Assembly (NCBI RefSeq): GCF_000744705.1
Contig: NZ_JQML01000001.1
Coordinates: 2,418,001-2,482,000 of the forward strand
Direction of reading: 5' to 3'
DNA: 64,000 nt
DNA from: Streptacidiphilus albus JL83
Lineage (GTDB): Bacteria; Actinomycetota; Actinomycetes; Streptomycetales; Streptomycetaceae
The translations under genes and the position numbers were made by a program. The first letter of the stretch is position 1; the number at the start of each line of letters is the position of its first letter. Shown piece by piece: positions 53,231 through 62,889 of the stretch. The notes below the pieces were generated by a model that ran no database searches, was not told the origin of the DNA, and was given only the letters and a program-made list of their open reading frames with translations.

Positions 53231-54151
53231 TCAGCTGTGCGAACCGCCCCTGCGGCGGCGGGTGACGACCACGGCGGCACCACCGGCCGCCAGCAGCACG
53301 CCGGCGGCGCCCGCGAGCAGGCCGGTGTCGGAGCCGCCACCGGTGACGGCCAGGGCCGGGCCGGTCGGGCTCGCGGAGACCGGGGGCGTGACGGCGGCCG
53401 ACGCGGAGTCGGAGGACGAGGGCGAGGCCGGGACGTGGGACGAGCCGGAGGCGCTGGGCGCGACCGAGGTCGTGGCGGTGGGCGTGCCCGAGCCGGTCCT
53501 GCTCGCGCTGGGCTTGGGCGCCGCGCTGGTGGACGAGGTGGGCGGCGTCGTCGCGGCCTTCACCACGGTGAACGAGGCGGCCGAGGTGTAGATGCCGTCC
53601 TCACAGTAGTTGCCGGGCTTCATCGGCGAGTCGGAGTCGCTGGACTGGGCGTTCGCGTCGGACAGCGAACCGACGAACGCGGCGCCGATGTACGTGCCGG
53701 TGGGCGTCTTGGCCGGTGCCGAGACCCGCAGGCTGAAGCTGTCCTTGCTGCCCGCCGGCCAGTCCTCGCCCAGCCGGAAGAACAGGGAGTCCTCGTTGTA
53801 GGCGAGCTTGGACCACTTTCCGGTCCGGGGGTCCTTGGCCTCGACCAGCAGCGCGCTGCTGGGGTCGTCGGCCGTCTCCAGGCCCAGGGCCATCATCTCG
53901 ATGACGTCGGCGATCTTCTTGCCGGAGACGTTGGTGAAGGTGACCTGGGCGTTGACGGGCGCGCCGCCGACGGTGAGCTTGGCACCGCTCAGGCCGGTGA
54001 GGGAGGCAGTAGCAGGGCACTTCGCCGGGGCCTTCGCGGCCGGGGCGGGGGTGCTGCTCACGGTGGCCGAGGCGCTGGGGGCGCTGCCGAGGAGGGCGAG
54101 CCCGGCCAGCACCGCCGCTGCGGCGGCTGCGGGTATGCGGCTGTTACGCAT
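53231..54151 (-). CDS. Sortase-anchored (LAxTG) surface protein
   Basis: The product is 306 residues. A Sec signal (AAAAAAVLAGLALLGSAPSA) is followed by an Ig-like beta domain of about 150 residues with one Cys near each end (AKCPATAS and GNYCEDGIY), which could form a disulphide. A Ser/Thr/Pro-rich stalk (about 190-265) leads to the sorting signal LAVTGG, a hydrophobic helix (LLAGAAGVLLAAGGAAVVV) and TRRRRGG. Streptomyces class E sortases recognise LAxTG, so the protein should be covalently attached to peptidoglycan. The ligand or role is unknown. Confidence 0.85.
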   Translation of the reverse strand: MRNSRIPAAAAAAVLAGLALLGSAPSASATVSSTPAPAAKAPAKCPATASLTGLSGAKLTVGGAPVNAQVTFTNVSGKKIADVIEMMALGLETADDPSSALLVEAKDPRTGKWSKLAYNEDSLFFRLGEDWPAGSKDSFSLRVSAPAKTPTGTYIGAAFVGSLSDANAQSSDSDSPMKPGNYCEDGIYTSAASFTVVKAATTPPTSSTSAAPKPSASRTGSGTPTATTSVAPSASGSSHVPASPSSSDSASAAVTPPVSASPTGPALAVTGGGSDTGLLAGAAGVLLAAGGAAVVVTRRRRGGSHS

Positions 54152-54483
54152 GGGTGTGGAGTTTCCTCTGGTGGATCGGACAAGAGCTGTTCGATGGATG
54201 AAATCAGCACACTAGCCCGGTTCGTGACAGAGGATTGAATCGCTGGTCAAGATCGATACAGTAATGAGACGATAAAATTAGAGTAAGGATCCTCTTGGGG
54301 GTCGAGATTCATGATCATGCCTGGTCAAGTACGCCGCGAGTCGGGGAAATCGGCACCGTGGGGCCGAGCAGAAGGTGGCAGTCTCATGACATACTCAGAC
54401 TGCTCATGCATTGCCCTTACCTGACCTGCTGTCATGCCACGGCCCTCGGCATCCCTGGAAAAGGGACGCTTCACCCCCTGCCG
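54152..54483. other. AT-richer intergenic region
   Basis: I see no gene in these 332 bp. Base composition drops well below the window average around 54180-54320, for example GATACAGTAATGAGACGATAA. This probably reflects the promoter of the surface-protein gene (leftward) or a small acquired piece. There is no clear hairpin or palindrome. Confidence 0.5.
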
Positions 54484-55692
54484 TCACCGTCGGTCAGGGT
54501 CCACCGGCAGGCCCGGCCAGTTGCCGCCGGCCCGGTTGCGGACCAGGGCGGCCAGCTCGGCCGGGGGGATGCCGTCGGTGGCCACGTTCAGATGGGCGAA
54601 GCCGGCCCGGGTCAGTGCGTCGGCCTGGTGCCCGGCCCGCTCGGCGACGCGGCGCAGGGCCGGCTCGGGGAGCCCGCGCAGCTCGTCGCCGGGGATGGGC
54701 GGGCCGCCGCCGCGCCCGCGCCGGAGGATGCGCTCGGTCAACTGCTGCTGATCAGCCGTCAGTAGACACAGCGTCAGTTCGAGGTCCGGCAGGGCGTCGC
54801 GGTAGGTCCCGACCACGTCGCGGTCGTCCACCGGGCCGGAGACGATGAGGCAGCGGGCCCCGTGCTCCCGGAAGACCGGCCACATGACACCGAGGTTGGC
54901 GGCCTTCAGCCGGTGGTTGCCGGGGTCGTCGACCGGCGCCGGTCGCAGGAACCCGATCTGGCCGAGATCGACATAGGCGGCCTTCACCCCGCCCGTCCGG
55001 ACCTGGGTGAAGAGGTCGTAGCCGACGGTCGACTTGCCGACGCCGGTGGGGCCGCAGAGCCAGAGCGCCGGGGCGGGGGCGGCGGTCGCCGCCCGGTCGC
55101 CCGGGTGCGGACCGACCCCGGCCACCGGGCCTCGGGCTGCCGCAGCGGCGTCGGCGGCCGACCCCGGGCGCAGCCGGTCACCGGCCGCCGCGCGGACCCG
55201 TCGGGCCACCTCGGCGACCGGCAGGCCGTCCGTGTCGACGGTCAGGTCCGCGAAGTCGCTCCGGTCCAGCGCGTCGGCCTCGGCCACCGACTCGTCGGCC
55301 AGGTGGGTCAGCCATCCCCGGTGCTCGATCCGGGCCCGGAGCGCGTCGTGGCCGACCCGGAGCCGACAGAGCGTCAACTCAGTTCCCCGGAGCGGCTCCG
55401 CATAGGACCGGACCAGTTCGGGGGTGACCACGCCGCCGGAGAGGACGAGGCACTCCGCCCCCGCCGACCGGTACGCCGGCCACATCGCGGCCAGGTTCCG
55501 CACCTTGATCCGGTGGTTGTCGGGGTCCTCCGCCGGGGCGGGGTAGCACAGCCCGATCTGGTCGAGGTCGAGGTAGGCGGTGCTGATCCCGGCCGCGTTC
55601 AGCTGGGTGGAGAGCTCCCACCCCACAGTCGACTTGCCGACGCCGGAGGGGCCGCAGAGCCAGAGCACGGGGATGGGGCGGTTGCTGGGCAT
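54484..55692 (-). CDS. Tandem P-loop NTPase (kinase-like), duplicated
   Basis: The product is 402 residues from ATG 55692. Two homologous domains occur in tandem. Domain 1 starts IPVLWLCGPSGVGKSTVGWE and domain 2 starts ALWLCGPTGVGKSTVGYDLF; both hold a Walker A GPxGVGKST. Each is followed by a matching (A/V)YLDLDQIGLCYPAP or AYVDLGQIGFLRPAP segment and a NHR(I/L)K(V/A) motif, and ends in FADLTVDTDGLP or FAHLNVATDGIP. The layout resembles small-molecule kinases (shikimate-kinase or chloramphenicol-phosphotransferase-like). I do not know the substrate. Single-domain relatives are common in streptomycetes, so this is an internal gene duplication with fusion. Confidence 0.75.
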   Translation of the reverse strand: MPSNRPIPVLWLCGPSGVGKSTVGWELSTQLNAAGISTAYLDLDQIGLCYPAPAEDPDNHRIKVRNLAAMWPAYRSAGAECLVLSGGVVTPELVRSYAEPLRGTELTLCRLRVGHDALRARIEHRGWLTHLADESVAEADALDRSDFADLTVDTDGLPVAEVARRVRAAAGDRLRPGSAADAAAAARGPVAGVGPHPGDRAATAAPAPALWLCGPTGVGKSTVGYDLFTQVRTGGVKAAYVDLGQIGFLRPAPVDDPGNHRLKAANLGVMWPVFREHGARCLIVSGPVDDRDVVGTYRDALPDLELTLCLLTADQQQLTERILRRGRGGGPPIPGDELRGLPEPALRRVAERAGHQADALTRAGFAHLNVATDGIPPAELAALVRNRAGGNWPGLPVDPDRR

Positions 55693-55790
55693 GCGCGCGA
55701 GCGTAGTGCGCGGCCCCCGGGGCGGCGACCGGATTTCGGCCCCGCGCCCCGGCCCGCATACCGCGCCAGCACCGCGGGCCCGCCCCCGCG

Positions 55791-56987
<1,197 letters not shown>

Positions 56988-56997
56988 TCAAGAGAAC

Positions 56998-57011
56998 TGA
57001 TACGCGTTCTA
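56998..57011. promoter_or_regulatory. KstR-like operator (one mismatch) before fadA5
   Basis: TGATACGCGTTCTA matches the KstR consensus except for T in AAC. The wider AGAACTGATACGCGTTCTAG (56993-57012) closely resembles the site before the ALDH gene. Confidence 0.65.
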
Positions 57012-57068
57012 GTTCTGCGCACCTTTCTATTCTGCGTACGTCGGTCCGCGCAAGGCTCTTGCACCGAC

Positions 57069-57082
57069 TAGAACGCGTTACT
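57069..57082. promoter_or_regulatory. KstR-like operator (one mismatch) before cyp125
   Basis: TAGAACGCGTTACT fits the KstR consensus at all but the last base. It lies 50 bp before the cyp125 start. Confidence 0.65.
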
Positions 57083-57099
57083 ACTGTCGAGTCGGATAC

Positions 57100-57114
57100 C
57101 TGACACAGCGTCAG
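57100..57114. promoter_or_regulatory. CTGAC(A)NNNCGTCAG palindrome before cyp125
   Basis: CTGACACAGCGTCAG differs from the CTGACGNNNCGTCAG motif at one base and sits 17 bp before the cyp125 start. Together with 22711 and 43471, this is the third KstR-associated promoter to carry it. Confidence 0.55.
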
Positions 57115-57131
57115 ATGACTCGGAGGCCCCG

Positions 57132-58364
57132 ATGACGTGCCCCGCGCTGCCCGAAGGCTTCGACTTCACCGATCCCGGCCTCAACCAGACCCGGGTGCCG
57201 CTCCCGGAGTTCGCCCTGCTCCGCAGCACCGAACCGGTGCGCTGGATCCCGCAGCAGCCGGGGACGACCGGCTTCGACGACGGCGGCTACTGGGCGGTCA
57301 CCCGGCACGCCGACGTCAAGGAGGTCTCGGTCCACCCGGAGACCTACTCCTCCACCCTCAACACCGCGATCATCCGGTTCCACCCGGACATGGACCGCTC
57401 CGGCATCGACGGCCAGCGGCTGATCATGCTGAACATGGACCCGCCGGAGCACACCCGGCTGCGGCAGATCGTCCAGCGCGGGTTCACCCCGCGCGCCGTC
57501 AACGCGCTCCAGGACGCCCTGCGCGACCGCGCCGAGCAGATCGTCGCCGCCGCGCGGGCCGAGGGCAGCGGCGACTTCGTCCGCGACATCGCCTGCGAGC
57601 TGCCGCTCCAGGCGATCGCCGAGCTGATCGGGGTGCCGCAGCAGGACCGGGCCCGGATCTTCGACTGGACCAACAAGATGGTCTCCTACGACGACCCCGA
57701 GCTGGCGATCACCCCGGAGATCGGCACCGAGTCCGCGGTCGAGCTGATGATGTACGCCATGGGCATCGCCGAGCAGCGCAAGAGCTGTCCGGCCCACGAC
57801 ATCGTCACCCAGCTGGTCAACGCCGAGGGGCAGGGCAACCTCGGCTCGGACGAGTTCGGCTTCTTCGTGCTGCTGCTCGCCGTGGCCGGCAACGAGACCA
57901 CCCGCAACGCCACCAGCCACGGCATCCACGCCCTGCTCACCCACCCCGAGCAGTGGGAGCTCTACAAGGAGCGCCGGCCGCGCACCGCCGCCGACGAGAT
58001 CGTCCGCTGGGCCACCCCGGTGATGTCCTTCCAGCGGACCGCCACCACCGACGTCGAGCTGGGCGGCGCGAAGATCTCGGCCGGGCAGCGCGTCGGACTC
58101 TTCTACAGCTCCGCCAACAACGACCCCGAGGTCTTCGACCGTCCGGCCGCCTTCGACATCCTCCGCGACCCCAACCCGCACCTGGGCTTCGGCGGCGGCG
58201 GACCGCACTTCTGCCTCGGCGCCAACCTCGCCCGACTGGAGCTGGACCTGGTCTTCAACGCCATCGCCGACGCCGTCCCCGACATCCGGCTGGCCGGTGA
58301 GCCGCGCCGGCTGCGCTCCGCCTGGCTGAACGGGATCAAGGAGCTCCGGGTCCAGTACACGTAG
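57132..58364 (+). CDS. cyp125: Cytochrome P450 CYP125, steroid C26-monooxygenase
   Basis: The product is 410 residues. The oxygen-activation motif is LLLAVAGNETTRNATSHGIH, the ExxR is in ADEIVRWATPVMSFQRTA, and the heme-binding loop is LGFGGGGPHFCLGANLAR with Cys361. Sequence identity to mycobacterial CYP125 is obvious at FDFTDP, LNMDPPEHTRLR and LRSAWLNGIKELRV. CYP125 oxidises the terminal methyl of the cholesterol/cholestenone side chain, the entry step for beta-oxidation. Electrons probably come from the 3Fe-4S ferredoxin at 41706-41939. The gene is divergent from fadA5 and has KstR-like and CTGACG palindromes upstream. Confidence 0.93.
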   Translation: MTCPALPEGFDFTDPGLNQTRVPLPEFALLRSTEPVRWIPQQPGTTGFDDGGYWAVTRHADVKEVSVHPETYSSTLNTAIIRFHPDMDRSGIDGQRLIMLNMDPPEHTRLRQIVQRGFTPRAVNALQDALRDRAEQIVAAARAEGSGDFVRDIACELPLQAIAELIGVPQQDRARIFDWTNKMVSYDDPELAITPEIGTESAVELMMYAMGIAEQRKSCPAHDIVTQLVNAEGQGNLGSDEFGFFVLLLAVAGNETTRNATSHGIHALLTHPEQWELYKERRPRTAADEIVRWATPVMSFQRTATTDVELGGAKISAGQRVGLFYSSANNDPEVFDRPAAFDILRDPNPHLGFGGGGPHFCLGANLARLELDLVFNAIADAVPDIRLAGEPRRLRSAWLNGIKELRVQYT

Positions 58365-58466
58365 CGCCTGACAGGGTGTCCGTTCGTCCGTTCGGACTTC
58401 CCGGCGGGCAGTCGGCCGCGTCCACTGAAAACCTGATGGTCAGTCCACCAGGCAGCGGAGGGGTCG

Positions 58467-60517
58467 ATGTCCCAGGAGTACACATCGGACGAGCGGCCCC
58501 CGGCCGTCTCCGGGGCCGGCGCGCCCCCGACTCCCCCCACGAGAGCAAGCGCCAGGTCACCCTGGTCTTCGTCGGCGTGATGCTGGGGATGTTCCTCGCC
58601 GCGCTGGACCAGACGATCGTCTCCACCGCGCTGCCCACCATCGTCGGCGACCTGGGCGGCGCCAACCACCTCTCCTGGGTGGTCACCGCCTACATGCTGG
58701 CCGCCACCGCGACCACCCCGCTCTGGGGCAAGCTCGGCGACCTGTTCGGCCGCAAGTACGTGTTCATGGTCAGCATCGTCATCTTCCTGATCGGCTCGGT
58801 CCTCTGCGGCCAGTCCCGGAACATGCTGGAGCTGATCATCTTCCGCGCCCTCCAGGGCCTGGGCGGCGGCGGGCTGATGGTGCTGGCCATGGCCGTGATC
58901 GCGGACGTGGTGCCGCCCCGCGACCGGGGCCGCTACCAGGGGGTCATCGGCGCGGTCTTCGGCGTCTCCTCCGTGGTCGGACCGCTGCTCGGCGGCTTCC
59001 TGGTGGACAACCTCAACTGGCGCTGGGTCTTCTACGTCAACCTCCCGGTCGCCGCGGTGGCGCTCGCGGTGATCACGGTGGCGCTCAAGGCGCACCACCC
59101 GGAGACCCGGCCCAGCATCGACTACCTGGGCACCTTCCTGCTGGCCGCCGCCTCCACCTGCCTGGTGCTGATCACCAGCCTCGGCGGCTCCACCTGGGCC
59201 TGGAACTCGGTCGAGGTCTGGGGCTGCGGCATCGGCGCGGTGCTGCTGATCATCGCGTTCATCGTGGTCGAGCGGCGGGTGTCGGAGCCGGTGCTGCCGC
59301 TGCGGCTGTTCCGCAACCCGGTCTTCTCCCTCTGCTGCGGCATGGGCTTCGTGATCGGCCTGTGCATGTTCGGCTCGCTCTCCTACATCCCGCTCTACAT
59401 GCAGGTGGTCAACGGCAACTCGCCGACCGTCTCCGGGCTGCGGCTGCTGCCGATGATGGCGGGCATGCTGGTCACCTCGATCGGCACCGGTCAGCTGATC
59501 AGCCGCACCGGCAAGTACCGGATCTACCCGATCATCGGGACCGCGCTGATCGTGGTCTCGCTGGTGCTGCTGTCCCGGGTGGACGAGAAGACCAGCTCGG
59601 TGATCATGGGTCTGGACATGCTGGTGCTGGGCCTGGGGCTGGGGCTGGTGATGCAGGTCCTGATCATCGCCGTGCAGAACTCCTCCCCCTTCGCCGACCT
59701 GGGCACCGCCACCTCCGGGGTCACCTACTTCCGCTCCATCGGCGGTTCCTTCGGCGCCTCGATCTTCGGCACCGTGCTGAACAACCGGCTGAACTCCAAG
59801 ATCACCTCGGCGCTCAAGGACGGGACGCTCTCGCCGCACTTCCCGGTGCAGCAGGTCCTGGCCGACCCGACCATCGTGCAGAAGGCCCCGCCGGCCGACA
59901 AACCGCTGATCGAGCCGTTCCTGCACCTCTTCGCGGTCTCGCTGCAGACCGTGTACCTGGTCGCGGCCGGGATCGGGGTGGCGGCCTTCCTGCTCTCGCT
60001 CTTCCTGCGCGAGGTCCCGCTGCGCACCGCCAACCGGGCCGCCGAACCCGGCGAGGCGGCCGGGCTGCCGACCTTCCGCAGCTCCGCCGACGAGATCGAA
60101 CGCATGGTCACCCGGCTCTCCAGCAAGGAGAACATCTGGGAGCGCTACGGCCGGGCGATCGACCGGGCCAACCTGGACATCAGCGTCCCGCACGCCTACG
60201 GGCTGTTCCGGCTGCACCAGGCCGGGCCGGTGACGGAGGAGGAGATCTGCCGCCGCAACAACCTCGGTCTCGACGTGGTCCGGCCCAAGGTCGACGCGCT
60301 GATCTCGGCCGGCCGGGTCCAGAAGGGCACCGACGGGCTGCTCACCCTCACCCCGGCGGGCGAGGACGTCGTCGCCAGGCTCACCGAGGCCCGGCGCTCG
60401 CTGCTGAACGAGAAGCTGGAGGGCTGGTCCGAGGACCAGCACGCCGAACTGCTGAAAATGCTGCGCGACCTGGCCGACAACTCGATGGACGCACCGGGCC
60501 AGGTGCTGTCCCCCTGA
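58467..60517 (+). CDS. DHA2-type MFS exporter fused to a MarR-like domain; apparent frameshift
   Basis: The long frame encodes an MFS transporter with about 14 helices (motif A near GKLGDLFGRKYVFMV; LFFLAALDQTIVSTALPTIV-like motif D1 seen as FLAALDQTIVSTALPTIVGD). A helical/winged segment of about 140 residues follows, with MVTRLSSKENIWERYGRAID, then TEEEICRRNNLGLDVVRPKV and GLLTLTPAGEDVVARL, which resembles MarR-family DNA-binding domains. The only well-placed start is ATG 58467, preceded by GGAGG, but it is in another frame (MSQEYTSDERPPAVSGAGA). It joins the transporter frame only if the C6 run near 58537-58542 had a seventh C. In-frame starts at 58376 or 58436 lack an RBS. Efflux of a drug or intermediate is likely. 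Confidence 0.85.
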
Positions 60518-60631
60518 CGCCCGCCGGGCGGCGCCGGGGAGCGCCGGGGGGCGGCGGAGCTGGACCCGGGTGTCCCCCCGCGCGGCCATCCTGCATAATC
60601 GGTCCCCGTTCGACCACAGCAGGGGGATGGG

Positions 60632-61630
60632 ATGACGGTCCGGTACTGCGGCAGATGCGCCGAGACGCTCACCGAGAGCGGCGGGTGCGCCTGCGGCTGG
60701 AGTGCGGGCAGTGACTCGGAGACCGCGGTCATCCCGGTCGTCGGCGGACCGGAGCTGGTCCGGCCCTACTTCCGCGCGGACGGGGGCGCCGTCGGCACCG
60801 CCCTCAGCGGCGAGGTGCTGAGCAGCGAGACCTCACCGGGATCCGGCGGCTACCAGGGTCCGACCCAGCTGCTGCCGCCCGTGCCGCCGGCACCCCGGTC
60901 GGCCGGCGGAGCCGGGGCGCCCCCTCGGGGCGGACGCGGCTCCGGGCCCCGGGGCTCCGGGCCGCAGCGGGGCGGGCGACGCGGTCCCTCGCGCAACAGT
61001 GTGCTGATCGGGGCCGCCATCGTCGCCATCGCCGGACTCGGCGTCACGGCGGCGCTGATACCGTCGATGCTGGGCAGTCACACCGTGGACTACGCCCAGC
61101 CCCAGCCGGGCGTCACCGCCCCGCTGCCGACGGCGACCGGCGCGGCCGGAGCCACCGCCGACCCCTCGGCCTCGGTCACCGCCTCGGCCGCCGCCGCCGC
61201 GCCGACCCGCTCCGCCGCCGCACCGACGAGCGCTCCGGCGGCGGCGCCGACCGCCTCCGCCGCACCGACGCACAGCGCCGGCCGCACTCCCGTGACGGGC
61301 GGCTCCACCGGGGCCTCGGCCCCGGTGAGCCCGACGTCCGGAGCCTCGGCCGGGGCGTCGACCAGCAGCTCCCCCTCCGGCAGCCTCTCCTACGGCGACG
61401 ACGGACCCGCCGTGACCACCCTCCAGCAGGACCTCGCCGAGCTGTACGTGGATCCGGGGCTCGACGACAGCGGCAGCTACGACCAGCGCACCTACCGGGA
61501 CGTGGTCCGGTTCCAGATGTGGTACGGCGTCACGGCCGACCCGAGCGGGGTCTACGGTCCGGCCAGCCAGGCCGCGATGGCCGAGGCGCTCCAGCAGCTG
61601 GACGGCGAGCAGGGCGGCTCCGGCCAGTAG
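60632..61630 (+). CDS. Membrane-anchored peptidoglycan-binding protein with N-terminal zinc ribbon
   Basis: The product is 332 residues. The N-terminus has a four-Cys ribbon (YCGRCAETL, then GGCACGW). A Gly/Pro/Arg-rich cytoplasmic segment precedes one transmembrane helix (VLIGAAIVAIAGLGVTAALI). A long Ala/Ser/Thr linker (about 155-260) leads to a C-terminal PGRP-binding-1-like domain (DGPAVTTLQQDLAELYVDPG, then YDQRTYRDVVRFQMWYG). It therefore links the cell wall with the cytoplasm. Ribbon plus peptidoglycan-binding proteins are widespread in streptomycetes, with no proven role. Confidence 0.8.
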   Translation: MTVRYCGRCAETLTESGGCACGWSAGSDSETAVIPVVGGPELVRPYFRADGGAVGTALSGEVLSSETSPGSGGYQGPTQLLPPVPPAPRSAGGAGAPPRGGRGSGPRGSGPQRGGRRGPSRNSVLIGAAIVAIAGLGVTAALIPSMLGSHTVDYAQPQPGVTAPLPTATGAAGATADPSASVTASAAAAAPTRSAAAPTSAPAAAPTASAAPTHSAGRTPVTGGSTGASAPVSPTSGASAGASTSSSPSGSLSYGDDGPAVTTLQQDLAELYVDPGLDDSGSYDQRTYRDVVRFQMWYGVTADPSGVYGPASQAAMAEALQQLDGEQGGSGQ

Positions 61631-61730
61631 CGCCGCGGGGGGCGCCCCGGCCGGCCGGTGATCCCGCCGACGAAGCCGAAGTTGCCGGAGGGTCTCGACA
61701 GCGGGGACCCTCCGACGCAAGGGTGGGTCC

Positions 61731-62717
61731 ATGGAGTACACCTCTCTCGGCCGTACCGGCCTGTCCGTGTCCCGCCTCTGCCTGGGCACGATGAACTTCG
61801 GTCCGCTGACCGACGAAGCCGACTCGCACGCGATCATGGACTCCGCCCTCCAGGAGGGCATCAACTTCTTCGACACCGCCAACGTCTATGGATGGGGTGA
61901 GAACAAGGGCCGGACCGAGGAGATCATCGGCAGCTGGTTCGCCAAGGGCGGCGGCCGGCGCGAGCAGACCGTCCTCGCCACCAAGCTCTACGGCGCGATG
62001 CCCGGCCCCGGCGGCGAGGAGTGGCCGAACCGCGGCAAGCTCTCCGCGCTGAACATCCGCCGCGCCTGCGACGCCAGCCTCAAGCGGCTGGGCACCGACT
62101 ACATCGACGTCTACCAGATGCACCACGTGGACCGGGCCACCCCCTGGGACGAGGTCTGGCAGGCCATGGAGGTGCTGGTCGCCCAGGGCAAGATCCTCTA
62201 CACCGGCAGCAGCAACTTCGCCGGCTGGCACATCGCCACCGCGCAGGCCGCCGCCGAACGGCGCGGCTACCTCGGCCTGGTCGCCGAGCAGTCGCTCTAC
62301 AACCTGCTGGCCCGGACCGTCGAGCTGGAGGTGCTGCCCTCGGCCCAGCACCACGGCCTCGGCGTGATCCCCTGGTCCCCGCTCCAGGGCGGCCTGCTCG
62401 GCGGCGTGCTGCGCAAGGCCGGCGAGAAGGGCGGCCGCAGCGCCGACCGCGCGGAGAAGCTGACCGCCGCACAGCGCGACCAGCTCCAGGCCTACGAGGA
62501 CTTCTGCGACAAGCTCGGGCACGAGCCGGGGACGGTGGCGCTGGCCTGGCTGCTGCACCAGCCGGCCGTCACCGCGCCGATCGTCGGTCCGCGCACGGCG
62601 GGGCAGCTGACCACCGCGCTGGCGGCGCTGGAGGTCACCCTCGACGCGGACGCGCTCGCCCGGCTGGATGAGATCTTCCCGGGCCACCGCACCGCCCCCG
62701 AGGACTACGCCTGGTAG
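61731..62717 (+). CDS. Aldo/keto reductase
   Basis: The product is 328 residues. The (beta/alpha)8 signatures are EYTSLGRTGLSVSRLCLGTM, FFDTANVYGWGENKGRTEEI with the catalytic Asp and Tyr, LKRLGTDYIDVYQMHHVD, and QSLYNLLARTVELEVLPSAQ. The catalytic His is MHHVD. It is close to the YghZ/Kv-beta-like AKR group. The substrate is unknown; NADPH is the expected cofactor. A strong hairpin follows the gene. Confidence 0.9.
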   Translation: MEYTSLGRTGLSVSRLCLGTMNFGPLTDEADSHAIMDSALQEGINFFDTANVYGWGENKGRTEEIIGSWFAKGGGRREQTVLATKLYGAMPGPGGEEWPNRGKLSALNIRRACDASLKRLGTDYIDVYQMHHVDRATPWDEVWQAMEVLVAQGKILYTGSSNFAGWHIATAQAAAERRGYLGLVAEQSLYNLLARTVELEVLPSAQHHGLGVIPWSPLQGGLLGGVLRKAGEKGGRSADRAEKLTAAQRDQLQAYEDFCDKLGHEPGTVALAWLLHQPAVTAPIVGPRTAGQLTTALAALEVTLDADALARLDEIFPGHRTAPEDYAW

Positions 62718-62773
62718 TCCCCGGCCACACGGGGAGCTGGGAAGTCCCTCCCGGGACCGCGTCCGAAGGGCCC

Positions 62774-62807
62774 GTGGCCGCGCCGAACACCCGACCGGCG
62801 CGGCCAC
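62774..62807. terminator. Hairpin terminator after the aldo/keto reductase
   Basis: GTGGCCGCGCCG (62774-62785) pairs perfectly with CGGCGCGGCCAC (62796-62807) across a 10-base loop. A less GC-rich stretch follows. Confidence 0.8.
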
Positions 62808-62889
62808 ACCATTCTCACAACTTCTGTATGTTTCGAAGCTGTACCATCCGTCGAGTCCCCCTGACGATGTGACGGATACGAAGGACCAC

